A DNA stretch of 64,000 bases from Levilactobacillus humaensis. Its GTDB lineage: Bacteria > Bacillota > Bacilli > Lactobacillales > Lactobacillaceae. Shown here piece by piece: positions 27,903 to 36,359 of the stretch (its first letter is position 1; the number at the start of each line of letters is the position of its first letter). The stretch is from the NCBI RefSeq assembly GCF_024345185.1, contig NZ_BROB01000003.1:57880-121879 (forward strand), given 5' to 3'. The translations under genes and the position numbers were made by a program. The notes beneath the pieces are model-generated. The model did not search any database. It saw only the letters and a program-made list of their open reading frames with translations, and had not been told where the DNA came from.

Positions 27903-28846
27903 TCGGGTTCCTCCTCTAAATTAAAGCTTTCCAGCCAGGTCTGCGTGGCTCCGGCGGCCGTCAATTCTTGTTGGACGTGTTTAGCGGTTGGTAGGTCGGC
28001 ACACAGGGCAATCAGACAGCCCCCCATGCCGCCACCGGTTAATTTGGCCCCTAAGGCGCCGTTAGCGGTGGCGATGGCCGTGAGCTGGTCCAGTTCCGGA
28101 GAACTGACGCCTAGGCCTCTGAGCTGCTCCTGAGCGGCACTCATGATGTGTCCGAGTGCCAGGAGGTCTGGCTGAGCCAAGGCCACTCTGGCTTCTTGCG
28201 CGAGCCGACCTAGCGTGGTGATCTGTTGATTAGTCTCTTGTGGAAATAGGGCTTTTCGTTGAGCCACGGCGGCCACGGCCTTACCCGTCTGGCCCTTGAT
28301 ACCGCTGTCCGCGATGACCAAGGTGCCATTTAAGGCAAAAGGAATCTGCGTAATCGCTTGGTGTGGCACGAACCAAATGGGTACGGCCGAGCTGACCGTG
28401 GCCGCGTCAATCCCACTCGGATTCCCGTGGGTGATTTTCTCGGCAATGGCGGCGGTAGCCAACAGTTGGTCGCGGGTCATTGATCGATCAAAAAAAGCAG
28501 TCATCGCGCGTGTGATCGCCACGGCTACAGCGGCCGAAGATCCCATGCCACGTTCGGCAGGCAAGTCACTTTCGATCCGCATGGCAAATGGGATTTGCTG
28601 GCCGTTGAACCGGTCTAAGAGCGTCTGAATTAACTTTGCGACGCCGGCTAGGTTCTGTCCTAGTTCGTCGATCGGACCGTCAAAGTAGCGGCTCGAGATC
28701 GTCTGACCGGTAGTGGTTGCCCGCATCGTCACATTGGTTTGGACCGAGGGCAGGGGTAAGGCAATGGCCGGTTGTCCATAAACAACGCTGTGATCACCAA
28801 TAAGAATAATTTTGGCATTACTTTGCCCGGTAACGGTTCTAGCCAC
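27899..28846 (-). CDS. mvk: Mevalonate kinase
   Basis: A 315-residue GHMP kinase, first gene of the mevalonate operon. SNAKIILIGDHSVVYGQPAI, ERGMGSSAAVAVAITRAM and KLTGGGMGGCLIAL are typical. It starts at GTG 28846 with a weak GAGCGAG site, a hint of modest translation. Its transcript starts in the 225-bp space shared with dinG; a TTGACA on the minus strand (complement of 28943-28948) lacks an obvious -10 partner at normal spacing. Confidence 0.96.
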   Translation of the reverse strand: MARTVTGQSNAKIILIGDHSVVYGQPAIALPLPSVQTNVTMRATTTGQTISSRYFDGPIDELGQNLAGVAKLIQTLLDRFNGQQIPFAMRIESDLPAERGMGSSAAVAVAITRAMTAFFDRSMTRDQLLATAAIAEKITHGNPSGIDAATVSSAVPIWFVPHQAITQIPFALNGTLVIADSGIKGQTGKAVAAVAQRKALFPQETNQQITTLGRLAQEARVALAQPDLLALGHIMSAAQEQLRGLGVSSPELDQLTAIATANGALGAKLTGGGMGGCLIALCADLPTAKHVQQELTAAGATQTWLESFNLEEEPE

Positions 28847-28984
28847 GTCTACTCGCTCGCTTTCTTCATGAAATTATCTACCAGAATATCATACTCTACT
28901 GATAACTATTGCGCTAGCTTTGCCCCTGAAAAACTGCCAATCTGTCAAAAATTAACCCTTTCTATAGAATTACCGTTCGATCGA

Positions 28985-29007
28985 GGCAACGCGACGATAG
29001 CGTTGCC
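28985..29007. repeat. Inverted repeat between mvk and dinG
   Basis: GGCAACGC (28985-28992) and GCGTTGCC (29000-29007) form a perfect 8-bp stem with a 7-nt loop. There is no T run on either side. It may be an operator or leader hairpin for either divergent gene. Confidence 0.5.
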
Positions 29008-29071
29008 TGGCTAAGTGGTGTATCATAGTGCCAGTTATAATCGCAATTGTGCAGAAATTGGTGAGCATATT

Positions 29072-31915
29072 ATGGATAAAGACACGGTTTATGCGGTGGT
29101 GGATATCGAAACTACCGGGACCAGTGTGAAAGATGGCGACCGCATTATCCAAATTGGGTGCGTCTTCGTCCAGCATAATCAGGTGATCAATCACTTTGAA
29201 ACGGATGTGAATCCCATTCGAGAGATCCCCGCAGCTATCTCAAGGCTAACGGGAATCACCAACAAACGGGTCCGACACGCGCCACTCTTTGACGACGTGG
29301 CCGGGACCCTGTATAGCCTGTTGACGGATACGGTGTTTGTGGCCCATAACGTTAATTTTGATTTGCCCTTCATTAACTCGGAATTCGCGCGAGTGGGTTA
29401 TCCAGAATTAAATATTGCGGCGGTGGATACCGTTTCTCTCAGTCAGATTCTCTTGCCGACGGCGCCAAGCTTTCGCTTACGGGATCTGAGTAGTTACTTC
29501 AACATCGAACACGACAATCCCCACTCGGCGGACAGTGATGCTGGGGCGACGGCGGAACTATTTATCTTCCTCTTCCGTCGACTACGTGGCTTGCCACTGG
29601 TGACACTTCAGCAGATGATTGATTTACGACCAGAACTACCGCTCCAAACGGCGGCTCTTTTTGACGTGGCGTTACGGCTCAATACGGCGACACCACGTAG
29701 GTTACCAGACTACCTTTATGTGAAGAACGGCTTGGCTTTGCGTCAGACGCAGCCGTTACCAACGGCGACACTGGCTGAACCTAGCACGTATCCGAAGACC
29801 AAAAAACAAAAGCAACGGTTGATGCCGGATAACCTGGAATGGCGTCCGGAACAAGCCAAGATGATGAATTACATTTACAATAACTACGCCCATAGCGACC
29901 TTCACCCAGTTAAACAGATGATCGTGGAGGCCCCAACGGGAATTGGGAAGAGTCTCGGGTATCTCTTACCGATGGCTTACCTGACGCAGGGTAACCGACC
30001 AGTCGTGATTAGCACGGCCACGACGTTGCTCCAAGAACAATTACTGACCCAAACGGTACCACTGCTTAATCAAATCGTGCCTTTCACCATGAATGCCGTG
30101 CTGGTTAAGGGTGGTCGGCACTACCTAGATCTACAACGGTTTGCGACGACCCTCAAGGTGTCCGAAAGCTCCAAACAGACGCAACTTCTAAAGTTGAGAC
30201 TGTTGGTCTGGCTGACCATGACAATCACAGGTGATCTTGATGAGTTGCATCTGGCAACGTATCGTGCGCCATACTTCCAAGAGATCGTCCATGAGGGTGC
30301 CGTGGCTAGCGATAATCCTTTCTACGAGGACGACTTTGTGCGTCGCCGGGATCAGCGGGTCGCTCAGGCACAGATCATTATTGTGAACCATGCCTATCTG
30401 AGCGAACATGCTAGTGACTTGGGACAGGAGCTTTCGCGGCCATACCTGGTCATCGATGAGGCCCAACACTTGGCCGACAGTACGCTACGTCAACGACGGA
30501 CTCAGGTGAAATTTGCTAATATCGTCAATGAGCTTCACCATATTCAACGCGAGATCAGTCGTGAGATGGGGACAAGTCTTCTGCGGTTGTTCCGCGGGAA
30601 TACTGCGGCGGTTCGGAGTCTCAATAGCCTGTTGGTCACCAGTCAAAACTTAGAGAAGACGCTTCATCAGTTGGTAAATCAACTCTTCTTGACGTTCTTG
30701 GCGGGTCAACGGGGGAATACCCAGAACCAGGTTATCGAACAACTCATTCCGACCGCAAAATTAGCGGCCATGAATCAACAGACCCAGCCACTCTTGGATA
30801 CGATTCAGAAGGATAATACGACCTTACTGATTCAGCTGGGGCGGTTGCGTCAACAGTTTGAACAGCACCGTGATCGGTTTGCCCCTTCGGAACGCTACAT
30901 CTTCGAACAGGTCGACACCCGGGTTCACGTGATTGATGAGAACGTGGCCCAGCTGGTCGATATCTTTGATCAGGTGACCCAACAGGGGCCGGCTAGTCTG
31001 TTCTGGCTGACGATCAACCACGTTGGGGATCGGAATAGTCTACAACTGGCCAGTGGGCTGTTGGCGACGGAAGGTTTCTTGCGCCGACAGATTTACACGC
31101 ATTTCCAGCCGGTTCTGTTAACCGGGGCGACGTTATTCTCCTCGGGACGTTCGCAATATATTCTCGACCAGTTCGATCTCGAACGGGACGAAACGACCAC
31201 GCATCGCATGCGGTCAAGCTTCGACTACAGCGAGCAGGCTGAATTGTTTGTGGCAGACGATGGTCCAGATCTAAGTAAGGTGTCAACACGCGACTATATT
31301 GTTTATTTGTCTACTGCAATAACCCAATTGGCGGGGGCTGTGAACAAACAAACGCTGGTGCTTTTCAACTCGTTAAGTGTGATTGAACAGGTCTACCAGC
31401 AACTGGTCAAACAACCAGAATTTGCCAATCGGGAGATCTTCGCGCAAGGCATCAGTGGGAGCCGTGAACGAATTGCTAAACGGTTCGCAACCAGTCATGG
31501 CGCCATCTTGTTAGGCGCAGCTAGTTTTTGGGAAGGCATTGACCTGCCCGCAGAACAGCTGGAACTCCTGATTGTGACGCGCCTGCCATTCGATTCGCCC
31601 GATCGCGTCTTTGTGAAGGCCAATTACGCCCGATTGGAGGCCGCAGGGAAGAATCCGTTTTACAATGCGGCACTGCCGGCAGCCACCTTACGCTTGCGTC
31701 AAGGGGTGGGTCGACTGATTCGAACACCCACCGATCGCGGGGCTATCGTCATCCTCGATCAACGGTTACTCGAACGGCAGTACGGCAAGAGCATCTTACG
31801 GGCCCTACCTGCCGATCTCAGCCGCACGGATGGCGACATTACCACCATTTCACAAGGCTTGGTTAAATTTTTTGAAAAAAAGCCGGACAATCCGGTGACA
31901 CCCCCGGAAGTTTGA
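29072..31915 (+). CDS. dinG: DinG-family exonuclease/helicase-like protein
   Basis: A 947-residue Gram-positive DinG. The N-terminal domain is a DEDDh exonuclease (VVDIETTGTS with D11/E13, AHNVNFDLPFIN, and HSADSDA). The rest is an XPD-like SF2 core with Walker A EAPTGIGKSLGYLLP, VIDEAQHLADS and a C-terminal QGVGRLIRTPTDRG. Unlike E. coli DinG it has almost no cysteines, so no iron-sulphur cluster; this matches the S. aureus type, reported to be mainly an exonuclease. ATG 29072 starts at MDKDTVYAVV with GGTGAG upstream. It begins the conserved dinG-ypmB-aspB-asnS-dnaD block. Confidence 0.95.
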   Translation: MDKDTVYAVVDIETTGTSVKDGDRIIQIGCVFVQHNQVINHFETDVNPIREIPAAISRLTGITNKRVRHAPLFDDVAGTLYSLLTDTVFVAHNVNFDLPFINSEFARVGYPELNIAAVDTVSLSQILLPTAPSFRLRDLSSYFNIEHDNPHSADSDAGATAELFIFLFRRLRGLPLVTLQQMIDLRPELPLQTAALFDVALRLNTATPRRLPDYLYVKNGLALRQTQPLPTATLAEPSTYPKTKKQKQRLMPDNLEWRPEQAKMMNYIYNNYAHSDLHPVKQMIVEAPTGIGKSLGYLLPMAYLTQGNRPVVISTATTLLQEQLLTQTVPLLNQIVPFTMNAVLVKGGRHYLDLQRFATTLKVSESSKQTQLLKLRLLVWLTMTITGDLDELHLATYRAPYFQEIVHEGAVASDNPFYEDDFVRRRDQRVAQAQIIIVNHAYLSEHASDLGQELSRPYLVIDEAQHLADSTLRQRRTQVKFANIVNELHHIQREISREMGTSLLRLFRGNTAAVRSLNSLLVTSQNLEKTLHQLVNQLFLTFLAGQRGNTQNQVIEQLIPTAKLAAMNQQTQPLLDTIQKDNTTLLIQLGRLRQQFEQHRDRFAPSERYIFEQVDTRVHVIDENVAQLVDIFDQVTQQGPASLFWLTINHVGDRNSLQLASGLLATEGFLRRQIYTHFQPVLLTGATLFSSGRSQYILDQFDLERDETTTHRMRSSFDYSEQAELFVADDGPDLSKVSTRDYIVYLSTAITQLAGAVNKQTLVLFNSLSVIEQVYQQLVKQPEFANREIFAQGISGSRERIAKRFATSHGAILLGAASFWEGIDLPAEQLELLIVTRLPFDSPDRVFVKANYARLEAAGKNPFYNAALPAATLRLRQGVGRLIRTPTDRGAIVILDQRLLERQYGKSILRALPADLSRTDGDITTISQGLVKFFEKKPDNPVTPPEV

Positions 31916-31963
31916 TATAATTGGAAAAGATTGAATTCTGACAAGGGAGTACGAAGAGAATTG

Positions 31964-32467
31964 ATGAGACAACAATATCAACGGCGTCGGCGGCCACGCC
32001 ACTGGGTGCTCCTGAGCATTCTGGTCATTGTGCTGGTGCTGTTAATCAGCGCGGGCTATGTGATCCGACGGGCCACTAAGCCGCTCAGTCAGGACCAGAT
32101 TCGGGCGGAACGAATCGCCAAGAAATCAGGTCATCTGACGAGTACCAGTGATTTTTACTGGACAAATTTAAATTCCACCTATTACACGGTAGCCGGTAAA
32201 AACAAGCAGAAACAGGCTGTTTATGCGGTTATCTCCGAGTCAGGCAAGGATGTCACCGTGCTGAAACAAAGCGCGGGGATGTCACGGAATACGGCGCTCC
32301 AGCAGGTCTGGAAACGTAATCCTAAGAAGGTGTTGTCGGCCGCTTTGCGGATCTTTAACGGCAAGCCAGCCTGGCAGGTGGGTTACCTCAATCAGAGTGG
32401 GAAGCTCTGCTACGTGACCTTCCAGTACAGTAATGGGAAGGTTCTCCAGCAGATCGCCAATATTTAG
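31964..32467 (+). CDS. ypmB: YpmB-like membrane-anchored protein
   Basis: A protein of about 167 residues with a basic N-terminus (QQYQRRRRPRH), one transmembrane anchor (HWVLLSILVIVLVLLISAGY) and an extracellular domain of about 125 residues. Its position between dinG and aspB is exactly that of B. subtilis ypmB (DUF5590, PepSY-related fold). TTG 31961 or ATG 31964 could be the start; AAGGGAG (31943-31949) lies 11-14 nt upstream. Function unknown. Confidence 0.82.
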   Translation: MRQQYQRRRRPRHWVLLSILVIVLVLLISAGYVIRRATKPLSQDQIRAERIAKKSGHLTSTSDFYWTNLNSTYYTVAGKNKQKQAVYAVISESGKDVTVLKQSAGMSRNTALQQVWKRNPKKVLSAALRIFNGKPAWQVGYLNQSGKLCYVTFQYSNGKVLQQIANI

Positions 32468-32481
32468 CAAGGAGGATGACG

Positions 32482-33660
32482 ATGCGACTTTCTAAGCGAG
32501 CACAAGCAGTCCGTCCCTCAGCAACTTTAGCAACCGGCCAACGGGCCAGGGAACTTCAAGCAGTGGGGGTCGACGTGATCAACCTGAGCGTGGGTCAGCC
32601 GGACTTTCCGACCCCAGCGCCCATCAAGGCCCAGGCCGTGGCGGCCATTAACGCTGGCACGGTCGACGGTTACACGGATACGGCGGGAATTCTGCCGCTG
32701 CGCGAGGCCGTCAGCCAACAGGTTCAGCGGCTACACGGGGTTACCGTGTCTGCCGATCAGGTGGTCGTGACGACTGGGGCCAAATTAGCACTGTACGCGC
32801 TTTGTCAGGTTTTATTGGATCCTGGCGACGAAGTCCTCTTGCCAAAACCCTACTGGGTCAGTTATGCTGAACAGGTGGGGTTAGCGGGTGGTCGGCCGGT
32901 GACGGTCGATCCGCAGGCTAATCTGAAGGTGACACCGGCACAACTGGCGCAAGCCTATACGCCGCGCACCCGGGCACTGATTCTCAATTCGCCACAAAAT
33001 CCTAGCGGGGTGGTCTACACCCAAGCGGAATTGCAGGCGATTGGCGAATGGGCGGTTGCCAGAGATGTTCTGGTCATTGCCGATGACATTTATGGCGAAC
33101 TCGTCTACGACGGCTCGGCAGTGGCACCGTCAATCGTGGGCATTACCCCGGCCATCACGGCGCAGACCGTGTTGATCGGTGGGGTCTCCAAGACCTACGC
33201 GATGACCGGCTGGCGGATTGGCTATGCGATTGGGCAACCCGCCTTGATTCAGGCGATGAAGACCGTGTTATCCCATATGACGGGGAATACGGCGGCCGTG
33301 AGTCAGGTGGCTGCCCAGGCGGCACTGACCATGGACCAAGCCTCGGTAGCTAGCATGCGTGCTGATTTCAAGCAGCGACGTGATGCAATTTACCCACTGC
33401 TGACGGCCTTGCCCGGGTTTCATTTAGCGGGCAAACCGCAGGGGGCCTTCTACTTCTTTCCAGACGTCACGGCGGCGATGGCCATCAAGCAGGTGGCCAC
33501 GTCCCATGAATTCGTCGCTAAGGTGTTAGAGGAGGCCCACGTGGCGGTGGTTGCCGGGGAAGCCTTCGGTATGCCGGGGCACATCCGCCTCAGCTACGCG
33601 TCCAGTCTGCCTGTGCTTTTGACGGCGATGGACCGCTTAAAACAGTTTATGCAAGATTAA
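32482..33660 (+). CDS. aspB: Class I aminotransferase, probable aspartate aminotransferase
   Basis: A 392-residue PLP enzyme of fold type I. Landmarks: INLSVGQPDFPTPAPI, NSPQNPSGVVYTQAEL, VIADDIYGELVYDG, and the PLP lysine in GGVSKTYAMTGWRIGYAIG. It probably transfers the amino group between glutamate and oxaloacetate, feeding asparagine/aspartate supply to the adjacent asnS. ATG 32482 has AAGGAGG 6 nt upstream; ATG 32476 is adjacent to that site and unlikely. Confidence 0.94.
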   Translation: MRLSKRAQAVRPSATLATGQRARELQAVGVDVINLSVGQPDFPTPAPIKAQAVAAINAGTVDGYTDTAGILPLREAVSQQVQRLHGVTVSADQVVVTTGAKLALYALCQVLLDPGDEVLLPKPYWVSYAEQVGLAGGRPVTVDPQANLKVTPAQLAQAYTPRTRALILNSPQNPSGVVYTQAELQAIGEWAVARDVLVIADDIYGELVYDGSAVAPSIVGITPAITAQTVLIGGVSKTYAMTGWRIGYAIGQPALIQAMKTVLSHMTGNTAAVSQVAAQAALTMDQASVASMRADFKQRRDAIYPLLTALPGFHLAGKPQGAFYFFPDVTAAMAIKQVATSHEFVAKVLEEAHVAVVAGEAFGMPGHIRLSYASSLPVLLTAMDRLKQFMQD

Positions 33661-33688
33661 AAATTTATTGTGAGATGGAGGAATGATT

Positions 33689-34984
33689 GTGGAACAGATC
33701 AACATTATTGATGCCAGCAAGCACGTCGATGAAAAAGTAAAAATTGGTGTCTGGCTCACCAATAAGCGTTCCAGTGGGAAGATTGCTTTCCTACAATTAC
33801 GAGACGGAACTGCCTTTTTCCAAGGTGTCGTTCTTAAAAAAGCCGTTGACGAAGCGACCTTTGAATTAGCGAAGGAAATTCGTCAAGAAACCAGTATGTG
33901 GATCACGGGGATCATTCACCAGGATGATCGCTCACACTTTGGTTATGAAATCGAAGTTGAAACGATCGAAGTTATTGGCGAAAGTGAAGACTACCCAATT
34001 ACGCCTAAGGAACATGGGGTTGACTTCTTAATGGACCACCGTCACCTTTGGTTGCGTTCATCCAAGCCACATGCTCTGATGCGGATTCGTAACGAGGTCA
34101 TCCGGGCCACTTACGAATTCTACAATAAGGAAGGCTTCACCAAGATTGATTCCCCAATTTTGACTGGGAGTGCGCCTGAAGGAACGACTGACTTGTTCCA
34201 CACGGAATATTTCGATCGCGACGCCTACTTGTCACAATCCGGTCAGCTGTACGCCGAGGCTGGGGCCATGGCCTTTAACAAGGTCTTCACCTTTGGCCCA
34301 ACGTTCCGGGCTGAAAAGTCCAAGACGCGTCGTCACTTGATCGAATTCTGGATGATTGAACCCGAAATGGCTTTCATGCACCAAGAACAAAGCCTTGAAG
34401 TTCAAGAACAATACGTGGCTTTCTTGGTTCAAAATGTTATCGACAACTGTGCCGCTGACTTGAAGACCCTGGATCGTGACGTTGAAGTGCTGAAGAAGTA
34501 TACCCACCTGCCTTACCCACGTATCAGTTACGATGAAGCCATCGAACTGTTGAAGGGGAACGGCTTTGACGTGGACTGGGGTGTCGACTTCGGCTCACCA
34601 GAAGAGACCTTCCTGGCCGACCACTTTGACAAGCCGGTCTTTGTGTTGAACTACCCGAAGGCTATCAAGCCATTCTACATGAAGCCACATCCAACACGTG
34701 ACGATGTGTACATCTGTGCCGACCTCTTAGCTCCAGAAGGCTACGGGGAAATCATCGGTGGGTCCGAACGTGAAGTGGACTACGACAAGTTACTCGAACA
34801 AGTTAAGAAGGCTGGTCTCGATCCAGAGGAATACAGCTGGTACCTTGACTTGCGGAAGTACGGGTCCGTGCCTCACTCTGGCTTCGGGATGGGTCTCGAA
34901 CGGTTCCTGACCTGGATTACCGGTGAGGAACACGTCCGTGAGGCAATTCCATTCCCACGGTTGTTGAACCGTATTTACCCATAG
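33689..34984 (+). CDS. asnS: Asparaginyl-tRNA synthetase
   Basis: A 431-residue class IIb synthetase. It has the N-terminal OB anticodon-binding fold ([20 protein letters not shown]) and catalytic motifs 2 ([19 protein letters not shown]) and 3 ([12 protein letters not shown]). GTG 33689 is chosen because GGAGG (33677-33681) sits 7 nt before it, whereas ATG 33683 abuts the site. Codon use is biased, as for translation genes. A terminator follows. Confidence 0.97.
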   Translation: MEQINIIDASKHVDEKVKIGVWLTNKRSSGKIAFLQLRDGTAFFQGVVLKKAVDEATFELAKEIRQETSMWITGIIHQDDRSHFGYEIEVETIEVIGESEDYPITPKEHGVDFLMDHRHLWLRSSKPHALMRIRNEVIRATYEFYNKEGFTKIDSPILTGSAPEGTTDLFHTEYFDRDAYLSQSGQLYAEAGAMAFNKVFTFGPTFRAEKSKTRRHLIEFWMIEPEMAFMHQEQSLEVQEQYVAFLVQNVIDNCAADLKTLDRDVEVLKKYTHLPYPRISYDEAIELLKGNGFDVDWGVDFGSPEETFLADHFDKPVFVLNYPKAIKPFYMKPHPTRDDVYICADLLAPEGYGEIIGGSEREVDYDKLLEQVKKAGLDPEEYSWYLDLRKYGSVPHSGFGMGLERFLTWITGEEHVREAIPFPRLLNRIYP

Positions 34985-34999
34985 AAATTAACGGATCAC

Positions 35000-35036
35000 A
35001 CGACCGGACTGCCTTTTGGCGTTCGGTCGTTTCATT
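35000..35036 (+). terminator. asnS terminator
   Basis: ACGACCG-g-AC-t-GCC (35000-35013) pairs with GGC-GT-t-CGGTCGT (35018-35030) around a TTTT loop; T-rich tail. Confidence 0.85.
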
Positions 35037-35087
35037 TATACGGCCACTTGCGAGCCGTAATGTGTCAGTGACAGGGGGTCATGAAAA

Positions 35088-35792
35088 ATGGATGATTTTA
35101 TGCGACGCTATATTCAGGATGGCCAGACGAGCGTGGCTAATTACCTCCTCGATAATTTTCGAGCGGTGGGGATGACCACAGATCAATTGTTGGTTTATAT
35201 TCAGTTACGCCGGGAGATGGATCGCGGCGTACTCATGCCTGATGCCGACGAACTCGCCAAGAAACTAGGCTGGAATCAGCAACGTGTCTATCAGGTGTTA
35301 CACGAGATGATTGAAAGTAAACTGATGACGATTGAGAGTGTCACCACGGCTCAAGGTCAGAGTCAGGATGCCTATGACTTCCGACTGTTGGTGGAGAAGC
35401 TCAGTCAATTGTCAGTCCGGGAGAAGACGGTCGTGGCTAAGGCTACTAAACAGGCCGAAACTACCGATCGGGCGACCGTGTTTGGCCAGATCGAAACCGA
35501 ATTTGGCCGACCACTTTCGCCTTTGGAAATGGAGAGCATCAACCATTGGTTAGATGACGACCATTATAAACCCGAGCTGATTCAGTTAGCCTTGAAGGAA
35601 GCCGTCCTCAACCAGGTCTACAATCTCAAGTATATGGACCGGATCCTATTGAATTGGGAAAAGAAGAACCTGACGACGGCGGTCCAGGTCCAGCGCGACA
35701 AGGAACGTCAACAACCACGGCGAAGTGCCAAACCGACGACACCCGGTGGTGAGGTACCCGACGTGCCAATCTTTAAGCTGACGGATAATTAG
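35088..35792 (+). CDS. dnaD: DnaD-like replication initiation/primosome protein
   Basis: A 234-residue DnaD. It has an N-terminal winged-helix domain (about 1-100; LGWNQQRVYQVLHEMIESKL) and the C-terminal DDBH2 domain with the characteristic YxxxIxxxWxxxN-like block LKYMDRILLNWEKKNLTT. DnaD loads the DnaC helicase with DnaB and DnaI at origins and restart sites. In B. subtilis nth follows; here nth is absent. Confidence 0.93.
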   Translation: MDDFMRRYIQDGQTSVANYLLDNFRAVGMTTDQLLVYIQLRREMDRGVLMPDADELAKKLGWNQQRVYQVLHEMIESKLMTIESVTTAQGQSQDAYDFRLLVEKLSQLSVREKTVVAKATKQAETTDRATVFGQIETEFGRPLSPLEMESINHWLDDDHYKPELIQLALKEAVLNQVYNLKYMDRILLNWEKKNLTTAVQVQRDKERQQPRRSAKPTTPGGEVPDVPIFKLTDN

Positions 35793-35804
35793 ATAGACTA
35801 AAGG

Positions 35805-35849
35805 AATCCCCATCGATCGTTCTAATTGACGAGTGGTGGGGATTTTTTT
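35805..35849 (+). terminator. dnaD terminator
   Basis: AATCCCCA (35805-35812) pairs with TGGGGATT (35837-35844), followed by a run of Ts. Confidence 0.85.
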
Positions 35850-36070
35850 GTTGATTACTGCACTAACGTTGAGTGTTCTGACCGGATTAACTGGTATAGC
35901 GGTGTGCTTACAAGGTTATCGTGACGAGTTGTGAGGTATGTTCTTAGGAAAAATACGTATGGATGGTTGCCAATTTGAAAAAGTTAAACAGAAAATTCCT
36001 ATTCGATCTGTTGATTCATGTCGATATTATTATCAATCTGAATGTTTCAGAACCATTTTGCTTCCGTCAA
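35850..36070. other. Gene-free AT-rich spacer after dnaD
   Basis: No ORF with a ribosome site. In B. subtilis the space between dnaD and ponA holds nth and ypoC; neither is present here and no remnant is recognisable. Confidence 0.6.
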
Positions 36071-36275
36071 GGTGGCCAATAAAAGCCAATTTAGCCGGAG
36101 GAGGCCAGGGATGGAGCCGGCCGTGGTGGTACTGTTAGACCGAGTGTTTTTCTCGGCCTTACAGTACGGGCGACCTTTAAGACCCGCGCTCCTGGCGGGG
36201 CTTAAAGTCGAGCGAGAAGCCCAAGGGGCTGAAGCGTCCCCACAGCAGGCGTAATCCCTGGCAGCCGCAGGTGGC
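36071..36275. ncRNA. GC-rich multibranched element, candidate structured RNA or dispersed repeat
   Basis: GCCAGGGAT (36104-36112) pairs perfectly with ATCCCTGGC (36254-36262), enclosing three good hairpins: GTACTGT...CCGAG / CTCGG...ACAGTAC (36129-36167), CTTTAAG-a-CCCGC / GCGGG-g-CTTAAAG (36175-36207), and AGCCC-aag-GGGCT (36218-36230). It contrasts sharply with the AT-rich flank (35940-36060). A 70-codon ORF (36042-36254) crosses it but has no ribosome site and is best seen as a by-product of the structure. The strand is undetermined. It could be an unrecognised RNA or a short repeat. Confidence 0.45.
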
Positions 36276-36302
36276 CTGTTATCACTAAAATTAGGAGGTT
36301 AC

Positions 36303-36348
36303 AAAAAACCTCCCCAAAGCAACCAAAGCGGTTGAATCGGGGAGGTTT
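36303..36348 (-). terminator. pbp1A terminator
   Basis: AAACCTCCCC (36306-36315) and GGGGAGGTTT (36339-36348) form the stem; on the minus strand it runs into Ts. An upstream GGAGGTT (36294-36300) can compete for the same arm. Confidence 0.85.
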
Positions 36349-36359
36349 AGATGATCTCG

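Noticed and set aside
36042..36254. 70-codon ORF across the GC-rich element
   Set aside because: No ribosome binding site, composition follows the hairpins, and no recognisable domain; kept only as part of the structured-element entry.
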